A stretch of DNA of 64,000 bases. It comes from Motacilla alba alba (lineage: Eukaryota > Chordata > Aves > Passeriformes > Motacillidae). The position numbers were made by a program, and so were the translations under genes. The notes beneath the pieces are model-generated. The model made no database searches and was not told where the DNA came from. It saw only the letters and a list, made by a program, of their open reading frames with translations. The stretch lies in NCBI RefSeq assembly GCF_015832195.1, contig NC_052045.1, forward strand, positions 1,302,001 to 1,366,000, read 5' to 3'. The first letter of the stretch is position 1. Each line of letters begins with the position of its first letter. This document shows positions 26,491 to 39,340 of this stretch, one piece after another.

Positions 26491-27372
26491 CCTGCTCCTC
26501 TAGGCTGGCCTCTGCCCCCTTAGGCCAGCCTCTGCCTTACACTGGCCTCTGCCCCCTTAGGCTGGGCACTGCCCCCTTATGCCAGCCTCTGCCGGACACT
26601 GCTCCTTAGGCTGGGCACTGCCCTTACACTGGCCTCTGCCCCCTTAGGCTGGGCACTGCCGGACACTGCTCCCTCAGGACGGCCTCTGCTCCCTAGGCTG
26701 GGCACTGCCCCCTTGGGCTGGCCACTGCTCCCTAGGCCAGCCTCTGCCAGGCACTGCTTCTTAGGCCAGCCTCTGCCCCCTTGGGCTGGGCCCTGCTCCC
26801 TAGGCCAGCCTCTGCCAGGCACTGCTTCTTAGGCCAGCCTCTGCCCCCTTGGGCTGGGCCCTGCTCCCTAGGCCAGCCTCTGCCAGGCACTGCTTCTTAG
26901 GCCGGCCTCTGCCCCCTTGGGCTGGCCACTGCTCCCTAGGCCAGCCTCTGCCAGGCACTGCTTCTTAGGCCGGCCTCTGCCCCCTTAGGCTGGGCACTGT
27001 TCCTTAGGCCGGCCTCTGCTCCCTAGGCTGGGCTTTGCCGGGCACTGCTCCCTAGGCTGGGCATTGCTCCCTCAGGCCGGCCTCTGCCCCTTTAGGCTGG
27101 GCACTGCCAGGCACTGCTTCTTAGGCCGGCCTCTGCCCCCTCAGGCTGGGCCCTGCTCCCTAGGCCGGCCTCTGCCCCCTCGGGCTGGGCCCTGCTCCCT
27201 AGGCCGGCCTCTGCCCCCTCGGGCTGGGCACTGCTCCCTAGGCCGGCCTCTGCCCCCTCGGGCTGGGCACTGCTCCCTAGGCCGGCCTCTGCCCCCTCGG
27301 GCTGGGCACTGCTCCCTAGGCCGGCCTCTGCCCCCTCGGGCTGGGCCCTGCTCCCTAGGCCGGCCTCTGCCG
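26491..27372. repeat. Large GC-rich minisatellite: 68-bp higher-order units, then 39-bp units
   Basis: Nearly 0.9 kb is made of the words CCCTAGGCC, GGCCTCTGCC, CCC(TT/TC)(A/G)GGCTGGG and CACTGCT in regular order. The middle part (about 26761-27030) has a 68-base period (TTAGGCC at 26761, 26829, 26897 and 26965). The final part (about 27168-27365) is a clean 39-base repeat carrying the 8-base palindrome GGCCGGCC in each unit. The first part is more scrambled. The 39-bp unit equals 13 codons, so arginine/glycine/proline-rich frames stay open on both strands. No known coding repeat matches. Confidence 0.95.
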
Positions 27373-30300
27373 AGGATGCAGATGGCAGCAGGCAGCCCCA
27401 GGGTCTGGCAGGCTGAGCCCCTCAGCTCCCCCAGCTCTGAAGGCTGAGGCACGCACAAGGGCTGGACCTTGGCACACGCAGCTCCTCACAGTGCTCTGGC
27501 CACCCAGGAGTGAAGCAGTTGTAAAATACTCAGCTTTGCTTCCATCTAGCAGAAGTCATGCAAGAGGAAACAAGCAGCACCCACACGGCCTCGTTTGGAA
27601 AGTGCTTTACAAATATTAACCCAGTGCCATGCTGAAGTTAAATTGTGCAGGATCCCAAAATGAGGAGCAGGGGAAATGGTCCTGCTGTGAGCCTGCTCTG
27701 TACAAGAGAAGAGTGTGGAAGGGCTGGGCAAAGAAAGGAACAGGCAAGGAGAAATTCAGAGATAATAAAGGTGGTCTGGTCCTGGGTAGTGAAGGACCCA
27801 AGAGGTGAAAATCAGAAAAGGAAAGAAACCAAGGAACCTGGGCAGTGACATGAGGACATCCTCAGAAGGAAGGTGAATCTCAGACAATCACATCGTGACA
27901 GAAGAGCAATTTCAAGGTGTACTGCAAGTATTAGATACACAACATGGTGGAGAGTCACCCAATGCAATAATGCTGTGAAGGAGTAGGAAAAGAACAGCTT
28001 TCAGAAGCTTTTAACTTTCAAAAAGAACAGAAAAGATCTCCTTTTGCAATCAAAATCCCTGTAGAGACACACAGTAAGGAACAGCAAGGTCCATAAAGAC
28101 CTCACAATCAAACTCAAACATTGCTGAAATCTTAATGTTATCATAAAGATAAATTCTGCCAACTTAACAGGAAACTTAACAAGAAGGAAAGTAGGAGGCA
28201 AATATCTCCTGGAGGTGATTGCTGTGTTTCAGTGGCTTGGCACATGTAAGAACTGGAAATTGCACAGGGAGGACAGCTAAAGTGGAAATCTCATCACAAA
28301 CAGCTTTTGGAGATGTTCTCTTTGACATCCACAATATTGACATCATGCTATAAGAGACTTACAGTAACATTTGTTGTTTGGAAGGAAAAATATTTGGCTC
28401 TACTGTCCAACCAGCAAAGGATCCTGAGCCTGATTTAACACAGATGTGAGAGCTTCCACCAGGAGAGCATTTGGGCAGCACCAGGAGGCCTCATCTGCAA
28501 TACTGGGAAAGGTCCCACCCGAGGAAAATAACTTCAGTCTGCACTAGTAGGAGCGTGACTGAGGGAATTAAAACTTCTTTTAAAGAGGAGGCTTTCGGTT
28601 TGTATAACCTCACAAAATGGGAGTTGAGAAGGATGTTATCTATTTTCTACTCTTCCTCACCAAGGAACTAACCTGCCACAAGGAAAAAGAGTACTTCAGC
28701 TAAAGGCTGATACTGGCAGAAGAACAAATGTTATAAATTGGCCATAAATACACCCTAGATAACAAATGATAGTATAACTATCATATAAACAAGGAGAAAA
28801 AAGGGGATAGGAACAACAGATGCAAAAACCCACAACTATTTAGGCTGATGAATATAAAATATTGGTTACACAGAGCTGGCTGCATGAGCCTGGATTTGAT
28901 GGCTGGTTTTCCTGTTCCCCCAGTCAGGCTTTTCCCAGTTTAGCTCCAGGCTACCATGGGTTAGTCCAGCCTAGAGGTGCCTGCTGTGCTGAGGAGCCAC
29001 ACGCCTGCCCTGCCAGATCTGACTTACCCACACTGTCAGGAGGATCCATGGTGAATTACTGACTCATGTGAATTAGGGAGAGAAGAACCAGGCTTGCCAG
29101 ATGTGCTTTTTTCACATATTTTGACAATTATAGTTCAGCTTAATCATTTATGATAATACTTCATAATGTTCTAGCAAATGCTCTGGAGTATACTTTGCAA
29201 AAAATAATGAAGTCTTAAGTAACATGGCAACTCACTCAGCTTTTAAATCTTTGCTGAGAAGCAGGAGGAAGCAGCCAGTGTTTTGTGCAGATTATGGAGA
29301 GTTATTGTAGTGAAATTAGGAACACTTCCATTATTGCTTCCCCATCAGGTTCTTAAGCATTTACTACTGTAAAACCACCGTGGTTCTGCAGCAACAAGGC
29401 ACCCTCAAATGAGATCAAATCAGAGCAGAGCTGCAGAGCCCAGGAGCAATGCTATTAAAGAGAAACATGGGGTTACACAATAGAAACCATGGGAAAGGAC
29501 TAACAGTTCCTGTGTCTGCATTCAGCTCTGTACTCTTAATTCTCATTGCAAGTCAGCTGTCAAAGTCCTACGTAACAACCTTCTAATCACAGCTTTGCTC
29601 AGCTAAAGCTGCAAGCTATCATAGGAGTGCTTCTTTTACTTAAAAAAAATCATTCTAATTGAAATTTTCCATCTGACTCCTTTATCACAACTTCTGGCCA
29701 GGGTTGGAGAAGCACCAGAAAATGAATCATGTGATCTGGCAGAGCTCAATCAGGGCACCCACAAAAGTTGATAAAGCACCTAAACATCTTGTGTCAGTAA
29801 CACTGACACTGCCTCAGCTGTGAGAAATGGCAACAGCTGAACAGTGCCTGTACCTAATTTCAAGGAAATTAAGGAAGCCAGTGGCATTCACAGAAAATTC
29901 CCATTTCCCAACTTCCTTGTTTTGCTGATTGGCAGCAGTTGCCATTATAGCATAAGGTGGAAAACAGGAACAACTTGCACAGATCTCTCATATGTTTCAC
30001 ATTCTGTGAGTGTTTAGGTGGAAGGAGTTATTGTTCCAAGGCTCAGGGAGAGGTAACAGAGCATTCACTGCAGATGCAAGTCTGAGGCACTCTCCATTTC
30101 GTAACATCAGAATCCCTCCAAATGTTGTGCCAATGGAGACAGTAAACTGACAAGAAATGTAGATCAATGTTCTTTAAACATTTCAGCTTTTCTGATAAGC
30201 AAACATTTCAGTCTGTGTAATATTGTCAAACTGCAGCTGCAGAGAATTTTGAAGAGGCTCCTATGTGCGCTTTAAATATTCCTATTCCTTTCTACCAGAA

Positions 30301-31970
30301 AATGTTCTCAAGAGAGCAGAACGCCAACACAATCCTGTTCTCAGAGCCTCCTTCCCTGTGCTGAGCGTGGCAGAGTCCCAGAGAGCTCCTGCACCCCAGA
30401 GCCTCTGCCTGAACCAGCACTCACAGGGACATCATCTGCCCTGGATTTGTGCACAAAAAAAAACTTAAATGACATTGCAGGGAGAGAGAGAGGGGATTTG
30501 GCAAAGCAGGCAGAAGGCTACAGGCATTACACTGCCATTAAATTAGCATTTAATCTTTCCTTCACAAGATGCAGCATTTTCCTGAGAAATGTGATCTTTG
30601 CTAGATACCAGACTCAGGGATCTGTCAAATAATCAAAAAGCTGATTTCCTACCACAGAAAAATCTTTCCATGAAATAAGGCTTTTTGAATGACACACAGA
30701 GAAATTACAGGAAGGTAGTGAATGCTTCTTGTATGATGGGAAGAAACATTCTAAAGAGCTCAGACTAAAAAGTAAAATGTTAAAACTAAGAAGATTTTAT
30801 ATACATCTGAAGGAATTTGTATAAAATTGAGTCTCCATCATTAAAATTGAGTCCAAAAGGTGTAAGGAGATAAACATACTCAAGTCCTGATGGCCTCAGG
30901 AAAGCGTCTCACGTAATGACAGAGGAAAAGTGATTTGGACAATCAGGTCCACGTTCTGCACGTGCACAGCAAATTCCAAAGGCAGGAAACAACTTTCCAT
31001 GCAAGAGGTGTTTTTGTAGCATTCTTTCCACATCAACCAGTAAAGCTCTCAAACTCCTCACAGCTAGGAAAACAAGAAAAAGTTCTGTAAAAATAAACAG
31101 TGATTCTGTACCCACTTCAGCATTTTTCTTTGTAGCTTTCTCCTTTCTTTTTACTTTTGTTACCAAACCCAGGAATGAAGAACAAAAAGCGTGTCTTAGG
31201 CAGTTTCTGGATGTGGCAGCAATGACTATTGGCCTTCCAACATGCACCATTTTACAGCTCTGTTTGGTGAGAAAAATGAATCTGTACTTGTGAGCCACCA
31301 GGCAGAGGTGTTCTCCAGATGGCAGAAACTTCCTCTACTTAGGAGATAAAATACAAGAAAACAAATAACAAGATCTTTATAAACTTCCAGAAGGCAGAAA
31401 ATAGTAACGTGGCTTTCTAATCACTTTGCAATGCCTATCAAGATTTTGGCTGTGGCTTGTGGCTTTGCCAAGTAAAAAGCTTCACCCAGCTGACTCATCC
31501 TTACTCTTCACAATAGCCAAGATTCGTTATCTAAAGTAAAGGCAGGAATAAGAGCAGGAACTAGAAAAGTGAATTTTCGTGTCATATTTCAAAGAGATTG
31601 AGCTCTGCAGGTTTTACAAACACTTCAAGGGAATTTGAGTTACAGTGTTTGAGCTCATTACAAGAGCTCAAAATCGAAGAAGATCAGAAATGCCAAGAAA
31701 AAACAAAAGATATGTCTAGCATCTTCCAGAAAATCAACTCATCTCTATGATTTTACATCAACATATAAAATGGTAGTAACAAAAGAGTCAAAAACCTTTG
31801 CATCAAGTTGGTTCTAAAAAGTGACATTAAAACATGGTGTGTGCCTGTGGGTTTGTGAAAGCAGAGCCTCCACATCGACACAAAAGCTGAGCTAGGCAGC
31901 CTTCCCAGCCCACGGGGCAAAGAGAACAGCACTGCTTGAAGAGAGTCTCTTGTCTCTCCTTCCAGGGGCT
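27373..31970. other. Long unique non-coding stretch
   Basis: AT-rich unique sequence with no simple arrays, no recognisable retroelement and only short open frames. No RNA gene is recognised. Confidence 0.5.
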
Positions 31971-32514
31971 TTGTGATGTCACTGTGACAGTGCCATTTTG
32001 GTGATGTCACTTTGACAGTGATATTTGTGATGGCACTAGTCCAGATATTTTTGTGATGTCATAATTCCAGTGCCATTTTTGTGATGTCACTGTGCCAGTG
32101 CCACTTTTGTGATGTCACCATTCCAACACCATTTTGGTGATGTTACTGTGCCAGTGATATTTGTGATGTCACTGTGCCAGTGCCACTTTTGTGATGTCAC
32201 CATTCCAACACCATTTTTGGGATATGACTGTGCAAGTGATATTTGTGATGTCACTGTGCCAGTGATATTTGTGATGTCACTGTGCCAGTGATATTTGTGA
32301 TGTCACCATTCCAACACCAGTTTTGGGATATGACTGTGCCAGTGATATTTGTGATGTCACTGTGCCAGTGCCATTATTTTGATGTCTCTGCTCCAGTACC
32401 ATTTTTGTGATGCCATTATTCCAGTGCCATTGTTGTGATGTCTCTGCTCCAGTACCATTTTTGTGAGGCCATTATTCCAGTGCCATTGTTGTGATGTCAC
32501 TATGCCAGTGCCAC
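31971..32514. repeat. Minisatellite of ~20 units, 26/28 bp, with repeated CRE-like motif
   Basis: About 20 consecutive units alternate between 26 and 28 bases, of the type GTGATGTCACTGTGCCAGTG followed by either ATATTT or CCATTTTT. I count about 12 units with an exact TGATGTCA, one base from the palindromic CRE (TGACGTCA) and expected from its CpG decay. Diverged variants (GGGATATGAC, GATGTCTCTGCTCC, GAGGCCATTATT) cluster toward the 3' half. Units are not multiples of three, and the short frame near 32109-32291 is not credible as coding. Confidence 0.95.
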
Positions 32515-35500
32515 ACCCCTGCTCACGGTGTCCCTTGGGGTCACTGCTCCCCCTGCATTCCCCTTTTCCCCTCAGCCTTCAGCTGCCCTGGGATGGGGAG
32601 GCTGCTCCTGGCAGCTCCCAGTTCCAGTTGGACACTGAGGAATGGATCCCTGAGGGGAGCTGTGAGGCAGGTACAGCTCAGCACGTTCCCAATAATGTTC
32701 AACATCTTTCATCTCCAAACAGTGACGTTTCAGAGCACAGTGAGCACAGCCATGAGACTGAACCAACACCAAAAGTTAAAGAAAAGGAGCATTTCCTGAG
32801 CTGCCTACTGTGCTCTGTGCACCCCTGACACATGGCAGAGCTCCTGGTGGGACTTTATACCCTGGTACAGCCACAGGCTGCCACGGGAAGCAGGGGAGGA
32901 AGGCAGCTTGCACACCAAGGTACAAAGTGATACAGGCTTATCCAATAGTTCAACACGAGGAAAAAGCCTCCGAGGTCTTATCTTGTATTGATTCAGCTCT
33001 TCACACAACCGTTAGAGCAAAAATCTCTCTTCCTCTCTGGACAAAAAATAAAATAAATAAAAATCAAGCAATCTTACAGCATAGAGATGTTTTGTTCCAG
33101 ACAGTATTTACTTCTCTACAGGATTAAGCAGGCATCTATTCTCAAGGAGCACAGGGGATAACCTGGATTAAGTTTGTTGCTTCTCCTAGTGAGAAATAAC
33201 TTGTTTGCCAAATATTTTTGAAGTAACTGTGACATCCAGAAAGTCTACTTGAATTGGGGAAGCAGAGAAAAGTGTAGTAAAGAAAAAAGCTTGGGAAGCA
33301 AACATGCCATCAAGAAAAATAATGTACTGAATAGCTATATGGCAATATTGGTATATATCTGTCTGACTTCCTCTGGAAAAATACACCAGGGGCCCATAGC
33401 TGGGGAGAAGGGAAAACAACATCCAGCAGAACAATAAGAGATCCTGAAGGAAACATATAAAATAAAAAAGAGCTATAAACACTTAGCAAGATAGTAACAA
33501 TTGTTTCCTCCAAACTTAGCACCTCATTTGGTAACAAAAAAAAGATTCCCAGCAAAGTGAAATCCACATGATTTGCTGCCCTAATTCAGACTATCCATCC
33601 TCTTGCAAAATCCTTACACCCACCCAAGGATGCTCTCCTGTGGTTTGGAGAGTTTGACACCTACAGCAGCTCCTGGCTGGGAGCAGAAGGCTTTCAGGCC
33701 AGAGGGGAGGGAGGAACAAAGCCATGGCTGTGCTGTGACCTCACAGAGAATGGACAAACCTTTGCACTGTCCTGAACAAGCAGCTCAAGCTAAAGCAGAA
33801 CAGGTTTTGTTGATGCAAGCAAAGCCACTGACACCATGGCATGGAAGGAAGAAATCCAGCCCTGCAGAGACCCTGTGAGCTGCTGGAGCAGGGAGGGACC
33901 CAGGGCTCTGCAGGTGACACCCAGGACTGGGTGACAGCCACAGCCCATCGCTGGTTCAGCTCACGTCCTGCATGCTCTGAACACCTGCTGAAGGCAAGCT
34001 GCAGATGTTCAGGAAGCTCTTGGCTGTGAGAGACAGATCCAAAAGCCCAGCTCAACAAGAAGACTGCTATTTTACAGAAATGTTCTAGCCAGGCACAGGC
34101 AGGTAGAGAGATCTTTGAGGTCCACATAGCATGGAATGGTCACAGATGTGCCCCATGGTCGAGGAGGGCAGTTCATGTTCACAAACGCCTGCAAATTTCT
34201 AGCAACAAGTCCACTGCAGTGAATCACAGGAGGAACAAATATTTAAACAGTGAGAAACATTATCTTGTTATTCCTGTTTGATGCCACGACGAAAATGACA
34301 ACTATTAAACCTACACATTTGTTCTTCTCTTGTTCTAAGGGTCTGAAAGGGGACAACTTCTGTGAAGCTGTGACAGCACTTAGGAAATGGAAAGTACATG
34401 CTGATAACAGCAACTGACCCCCTCCCCCAGTGACAGATGGACAAATCTGTGCTAGCAGAGAGGTTTTGTTCTTCCTGTGCAAAGCCAAACCAGACTCAGC
34501 CACAGACGTGGCAGCAACAGCGTGAGCAGCACTCCCACTTGACTGCTGAGCATCCTTGAGAAACTATTAATTAGTTACAAAGTTTAAATAGGCACCTTCC
34601 ACTGGTCTCTTCAAGAAACCACGTTATTCATCTCAATTAAGTGGAACCCCACAGAATGGCTGTGGGGAGTTCAAAATAACACCAACTTTTTCAGAAGCCT
34701 CTTTTCTTGTTTTACTGCTTTCACTTCTTTTGTTAATTGCCTAATTCCACCTTCTCCTGACTGCAGTCCCCTTGGGAGGTAAAGACCACTTAGCTATTTA
34801 TTCACACAAGCAATGGGGCTTTGAAATAAAAAAACCGTGCTCACATTTTCAGACATCTGACAAATGAGACTAATTCATTAGTAATTAAAAAGTATGGCGT
34901 TCTAAATGCTCATCTTCTTGGCACACTGGCAGGGGGAGGGAGGGAAACAGCAGCTTTGGAGAATGGGGTTGGCAGATGTGGATGTGCTTGTGAGGAAGGT
35001 GAAATTCTCACAGGTTCCTCCTCCCACCTCCCTGTCCTGCCACCTTCATCTGCAGCGACTGGAGCTCCCCTGGGACTTGAATTCCATGGCTGCTGACAGG
35101 GAGAAGGATTTTCAGGCTGCTCTGTTACCATCCCTGAAAAGCCAGAGTGGCTGGCAGTCCATCCCCTGAACATCACCCCTGTGCCTCTGAAGAAGGCTCC
35201 AGGTGCAGGGAACATGGCTGGGACCAGGAAACTCACCTGCTCTAATACAGTATTTACATTCCAATTTTGATAAAGATCTCAAAACTACACCTAGACGAGA
35301 ATAAACATCTGTTACAGAGTACTCTGCCCTACTGACTTCCAGAAAAATCTGTTATTGCCCAGAAAAAACAGCAGCACTTTGAAAGCCTCAGCTTCTGGAG
35401 TCGTTTTAGGATTTTTTGTTAAGTAATCACTTCTTTCACAGATGTAAAACAAAGTTAGGAAAGTTTTAACTCTACAAGTAACAGGCTTAAAAATTAGAAA

Positions 35501-38500
35501 AAAAAATTTCTGTAAAAAAATTAGCACATTGATCTTATTTTGACTTGCAGTTGGTAATTCTGCATTTCACTGGATTCACACTAACAACAGTTGGCTTCAC
35601 CTTTCATCCTCTCTCTCATATTCAGTATTTTCCTATCTCAAGACGTACTGCCATGTTTAATTTGGATTTTCTGTGCCAGATCTGTATTTCTATTATTATG
35701 CCTTCAAGTTTCTTTTCTAATGTATCATTTTTGCATATGCTGACTGAAACAATAATTGAAGTATGCTGGTTTTTACAAGGAAGGAGGAGAATTTTCAGTC
35801 CTAACTGGAGGCAGAGGTGCTACAGTCAAAAGAATTCCTTTGGATTCCTTCCACTGTTTAAAATGTATCCAGAGTAAGAGTTCTGCTCCACAGCAACTTC
35901 AGAGTACACCAGGAGCTGTCCTTGCCCATCACCACCACCCTTATTTACCCGTCTGAAGGCTCCCAATGACCAACTCCCACTTTGGGAATGTCTTGCCAAG
36001 ACTCAAGCTTCTGCTTTAGCAGAATTTCTTTTTCCCTGAGTTTCTCCCTGCAGTTTTAATGCCATAAATACCATCTGCAGCTGCTGAGATGCACAGGGGA
36101 TGCTGAGCTGTGCATTCCCCCTTCCAGAGGAACCTCAGGCCTGGGCACACGCCCAGGTGACCGAGGCACTCAGCCAGCCCAGGACAGTCCCTGGCCTTTC
36201 CCTGTCCCCCACAGGATCTGCTCTGCTCTCTTGAGCTCCTCTGGGACTCTGAGACCACAAAGGCTTTGGGTTCTTTCACCCAGAGACCTGCACCCTCACC
36301 CCAGTATCACAGCTGGCAGGAGCAGTGCCCCAAACTGGGGCCAAGGTTGGACCCAGCCACATCCAAGCTCCCCCAAGGATTTCAGAGCACCAGAGGGTCC
36401 TTTCTGCACCTGGACCCCTTTAACCAGCTGTGTCTGGAGCTCCCCCCCTCCACCCAGGACACAAATAGAACACTCTTCAGCTATGGTGTTCAGTTCATTG
36501 TTAACCATGCAAATCCAAACTCAACAAAATCCCCGTTTTTTAAATTATTAATTAGCAAACGACAGCATAAGTGGTTTTGTATTGAGTATAAACCTCTGAA
36601 ATCAATGAAGCTGTTTTACATGAAAGAAATGTATTATTTTAAACACCTTAATAGTGTCAGGAGACTTGCATCAACATTAATCTCAGGCAGGGAACATATT
36701 CAAAAATACAGCTCTCATTGGGTACAGGACTCATTAATACTTTGTAATAAATATGATGTGCTGAGATAAGCACCCAAGCTCACCAATTTCTGGTCTTTTC
36801 TGAATTCTTCTCAGCTATAATTAACCCAGCAGCAAATTTGGGCCCTTCTAGGGCAGAGGTCTGTGAACTCTGCGCTTCAACCTTGAGTGCAATTATTGTC
36901 TGGGCAAAGGGGACACTGTAACAGCAGGTTTGAAACCTCAGTTATTAGGGCTTGATCCTGAAATTGGCTTACTATTTTAAGGAGATGAGCAGAATGGCAG
37001 CTGATGCTGCTAACTGCGTGTGACATCATCTCACCTGCTGGAGAATTGTCCTCATTGTGTGAAGGCAGAATGACAACCCAGCACTGACCAGCTCTGCAAT
37101 GAACTGCTGCTCTGCTGGGCCTGGAGACCGGGACACTGAGGAGCTATGGAACTCTGATCAGGAATGCCAGTCCCCACAACAGAGCAGCTTCAAACACCAA
37201 GCACAGAGCCAGTGAAAGGGGCTCCTCCGTGCTGGGGTGGATCTGCTTCTCTGGGTCAGGGGACCTCTGTGTCCAGACATGCTGAGAGGAATTGTGAAGT
37301 CACTTCCTCCAGCGAGGTCTGGAACATCTTAAAAGCAAATCAGCACCTGAGCCCTTTCCTGAGGAACACCTCACGCTGTGCCTGGAGCCACTCTGTTGCC
37401 ATATTTGCCCTTTGCTTGTGCCCCAAAACAGAAGCACATCAACAGCATGGGGAGTGTCCCACTCAGGTGCAAAAGGGAGATGTTGCTATGAAACAACCAC
37501 CAGTCTGCTCTGAAAATAAAACACCTCCAAAAGACCCTGCAAGGCAAGCTGTAGAGCCTGGCAGCAGAATCAGGGGCTAAAATCAGACTCCAAATGCCAT
37601 TTCAGAGAGCCTACATCTACCTCAAAGTGACCTAAAATGCCTGAAACCATAAACAAAACCCAGTTCACAAAAACACAGGTTTTTACTCTTCCTATTATGG
37701 ACTCATCAAAGGAAATTAAAAGCTTCCAAATGCTTTTTCCAGATTCTAATGGAATATCTAATTGTTTAGGAGGAAGCAGTTTTGCATTGCAATAATAGCT
37801 GGCATAAAAGAATTCAAGTCAGAAATGGCAACAGGATCTTCCTGGGGAAAAGTCTGTACCTTTGGAGCATACTTCCCTTCAGCACAACAAAAGCCCAGAT
37901 GTGGGACCTTCAAACACAGGGCATTATTGTCTCAGGGCAAAGGACACAGTTATTCAGAGCTCCTCTGGGTTTTTGTTAACAGGATAAAAAAAAAACTTTT
38001 TCATTTTGACCTCAAATTTCTTGTGCTTGCTGCGTATTCTTCTGTCTCTTGTTTTGAATATTTATATTATTCTGAGTAATTGCATGCTGGCAGTTTTCAT
38101 AATCACTAATTGCACTAGATGACTCTTGTGATCACAAATAAAACATTTGGGAGGGAATAAATGAATGGAACCATCCTCAGAATCAATAACTGCTGAAGTC
38201 TTCCTACATACAGATAAATCTTTTTTTGTGCACAGAATAAGTTATCCAATATTTTCATCTTCATTGTTGATGCAGAAGCAAACTTTTTTGTTCATTCTTG
38301 TATTTAGCATTGTGTCAGATTTCTCAGTGTCTCTCATGTACAACACTTTGAACTGGCAGAGAAAATAATCCATTAGTGTTGGATGCAGCCCTGTCTCTGG
38401 ATAATGGAAACTTACAAAATAAATTAAAGGGATTGAAATTAAAACAGTACACCGAAAAATAAAAAATAAAAGGACAGCAGCACTGCATTTCTTTGTTGGT

Positions 38501-38846
38501 GTTGGTTTTGAAATGATTCATAATTCAATTAGTACAGATCACAAGTTTGTTGATTTGCTAAAGAGAGCTCTCCAGGGCATAAAAATATTTATATAATAAT
38601 TGGAACAGCAAATAAAATTCATAAACAAAAATAATTTAAATTATAACTGAAAAATTATTATGCTTTAAAATATAAATCAGAAGTGTCAGGAGAAAAATCC
38701 CTTAAGGAAATATCTCCAGTCTAAACAAAACCTACAAGCCCAAGCAGCCTGAGCTTTCCCTGGTCAAGGTGCCTGAGTTACAATGATTGATCTCCAGTGT
38801 GCACACACAGAGCCCCTGTCCTGCTTTACAGCTCGGCCTCCTGCTG
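32515..38846. other. Long unique non-coding stretch
   Basis: Mixed unique DNA, with GC-richer intervals near 32520-32680, 33640-34000 and 36080-36460 and a very AT-rich end (38000-38720). Open frames are short and unremarkable. One of about 167 codons near 36266-36769 spans a GC-rich to AT-rich boundary and resembles no known family. No gene or RNA is called. Confidence 0.5.
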
Positions 38847-38974
38847 CCAAACTAACTGGGACTTCTGCAGAGGGCTGGGAATTACACCACTTATCCAGTG
38901 GTAATCAAAGTTAAAATTGGGCAACAAAAATTCCACAGAGTCAGGTTGAGACAGACCGCCCCAGACAGACTGGA
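38847..38974 (+). repeat. Dispersed repeat copy A (paired with 40115-40229)
   Basis: This block is about 90% identical by eye to 40115-40229 in the same orientation. Shared words in order include TAACTGGGACTTCTGCAGAG, GGCTGGGAATTACACCACTT, ATCCAGTGG and CCACAGAGTCAGGTTGAGAC. Copy A lacks one A after CCAGTGG and has a ~14-base insertion near its end that duplicates AGACAGAC. It immediately precedes the 32-bp minisatellite. The pair is either two copies of an uncharacterised interspersed element or a local duplication. Confidence 0.85.
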
Positions 38975-39038
38975 CCTTCATGGCCACAGGCAGCAGCAGG
39001 AATTGGCTTTTCAGCTTCCCCCAGTGCCTGACAGGCCC

Positions 39039-39340
39039 AGGGCTCCCAAAATGCCATTGCTGGCCACGCAGGGGCTCCCAAAATGCCATTGCTGGCCACG
39101 CAGGGGCTCCCAAAATGCCATCGCTGGCCACGCAGGGGCTCCCAAAATGCCATCGCTGGCCACGCAGGGGCTCCCAAAATGCCATCGCTGGCCACGCAGG
39201 GGCTCCCAAAATGCCATCGCTGGCCACGCAGGGAGTGCATCAAACTCAGAGGTTCAGGGTTCCCAAAATGCCATTGCTGGCCATGCAAGGGCCCCCAAAA
39301 TGCCACTGCTGGCCATGCAAGGAGTGCATCAAACTCAGAG
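39039..39340. repeat. Minisatellite, 32-bp unit, six clean copies plus a degenerate tail
   Basis: Unit ends (CACGCA) fall at 39070, 39102, 39134, 39166, 39198 and 39230, an exact 32-base period. The unit carries CCCAAAATGCCAT(T/C)GC and TGGCCACGCA. Two further copies at about 39265-39325 are broken up by GTGCATCAAACTCAGAG, which itself occurs twice (about 39234 and 39323). A 32-base unit shifts frame each time and contains no stop in any frame, so long overlapping frames appear on both strands. They are not evidence of a gene. Confidence 0.95.

Noticed and set aside
26491..27458. RGG/proline-rich protein coded by the 39-bp repeat
   Set aside because: Periodic frames exist on both strands, with no start context, splice signals or known family.
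34925..34970. Possible G-quadruplex (GGGGGAGGGAGGG)
   Set aside because: The fourth G-run is too far away for a standard quadruplex.
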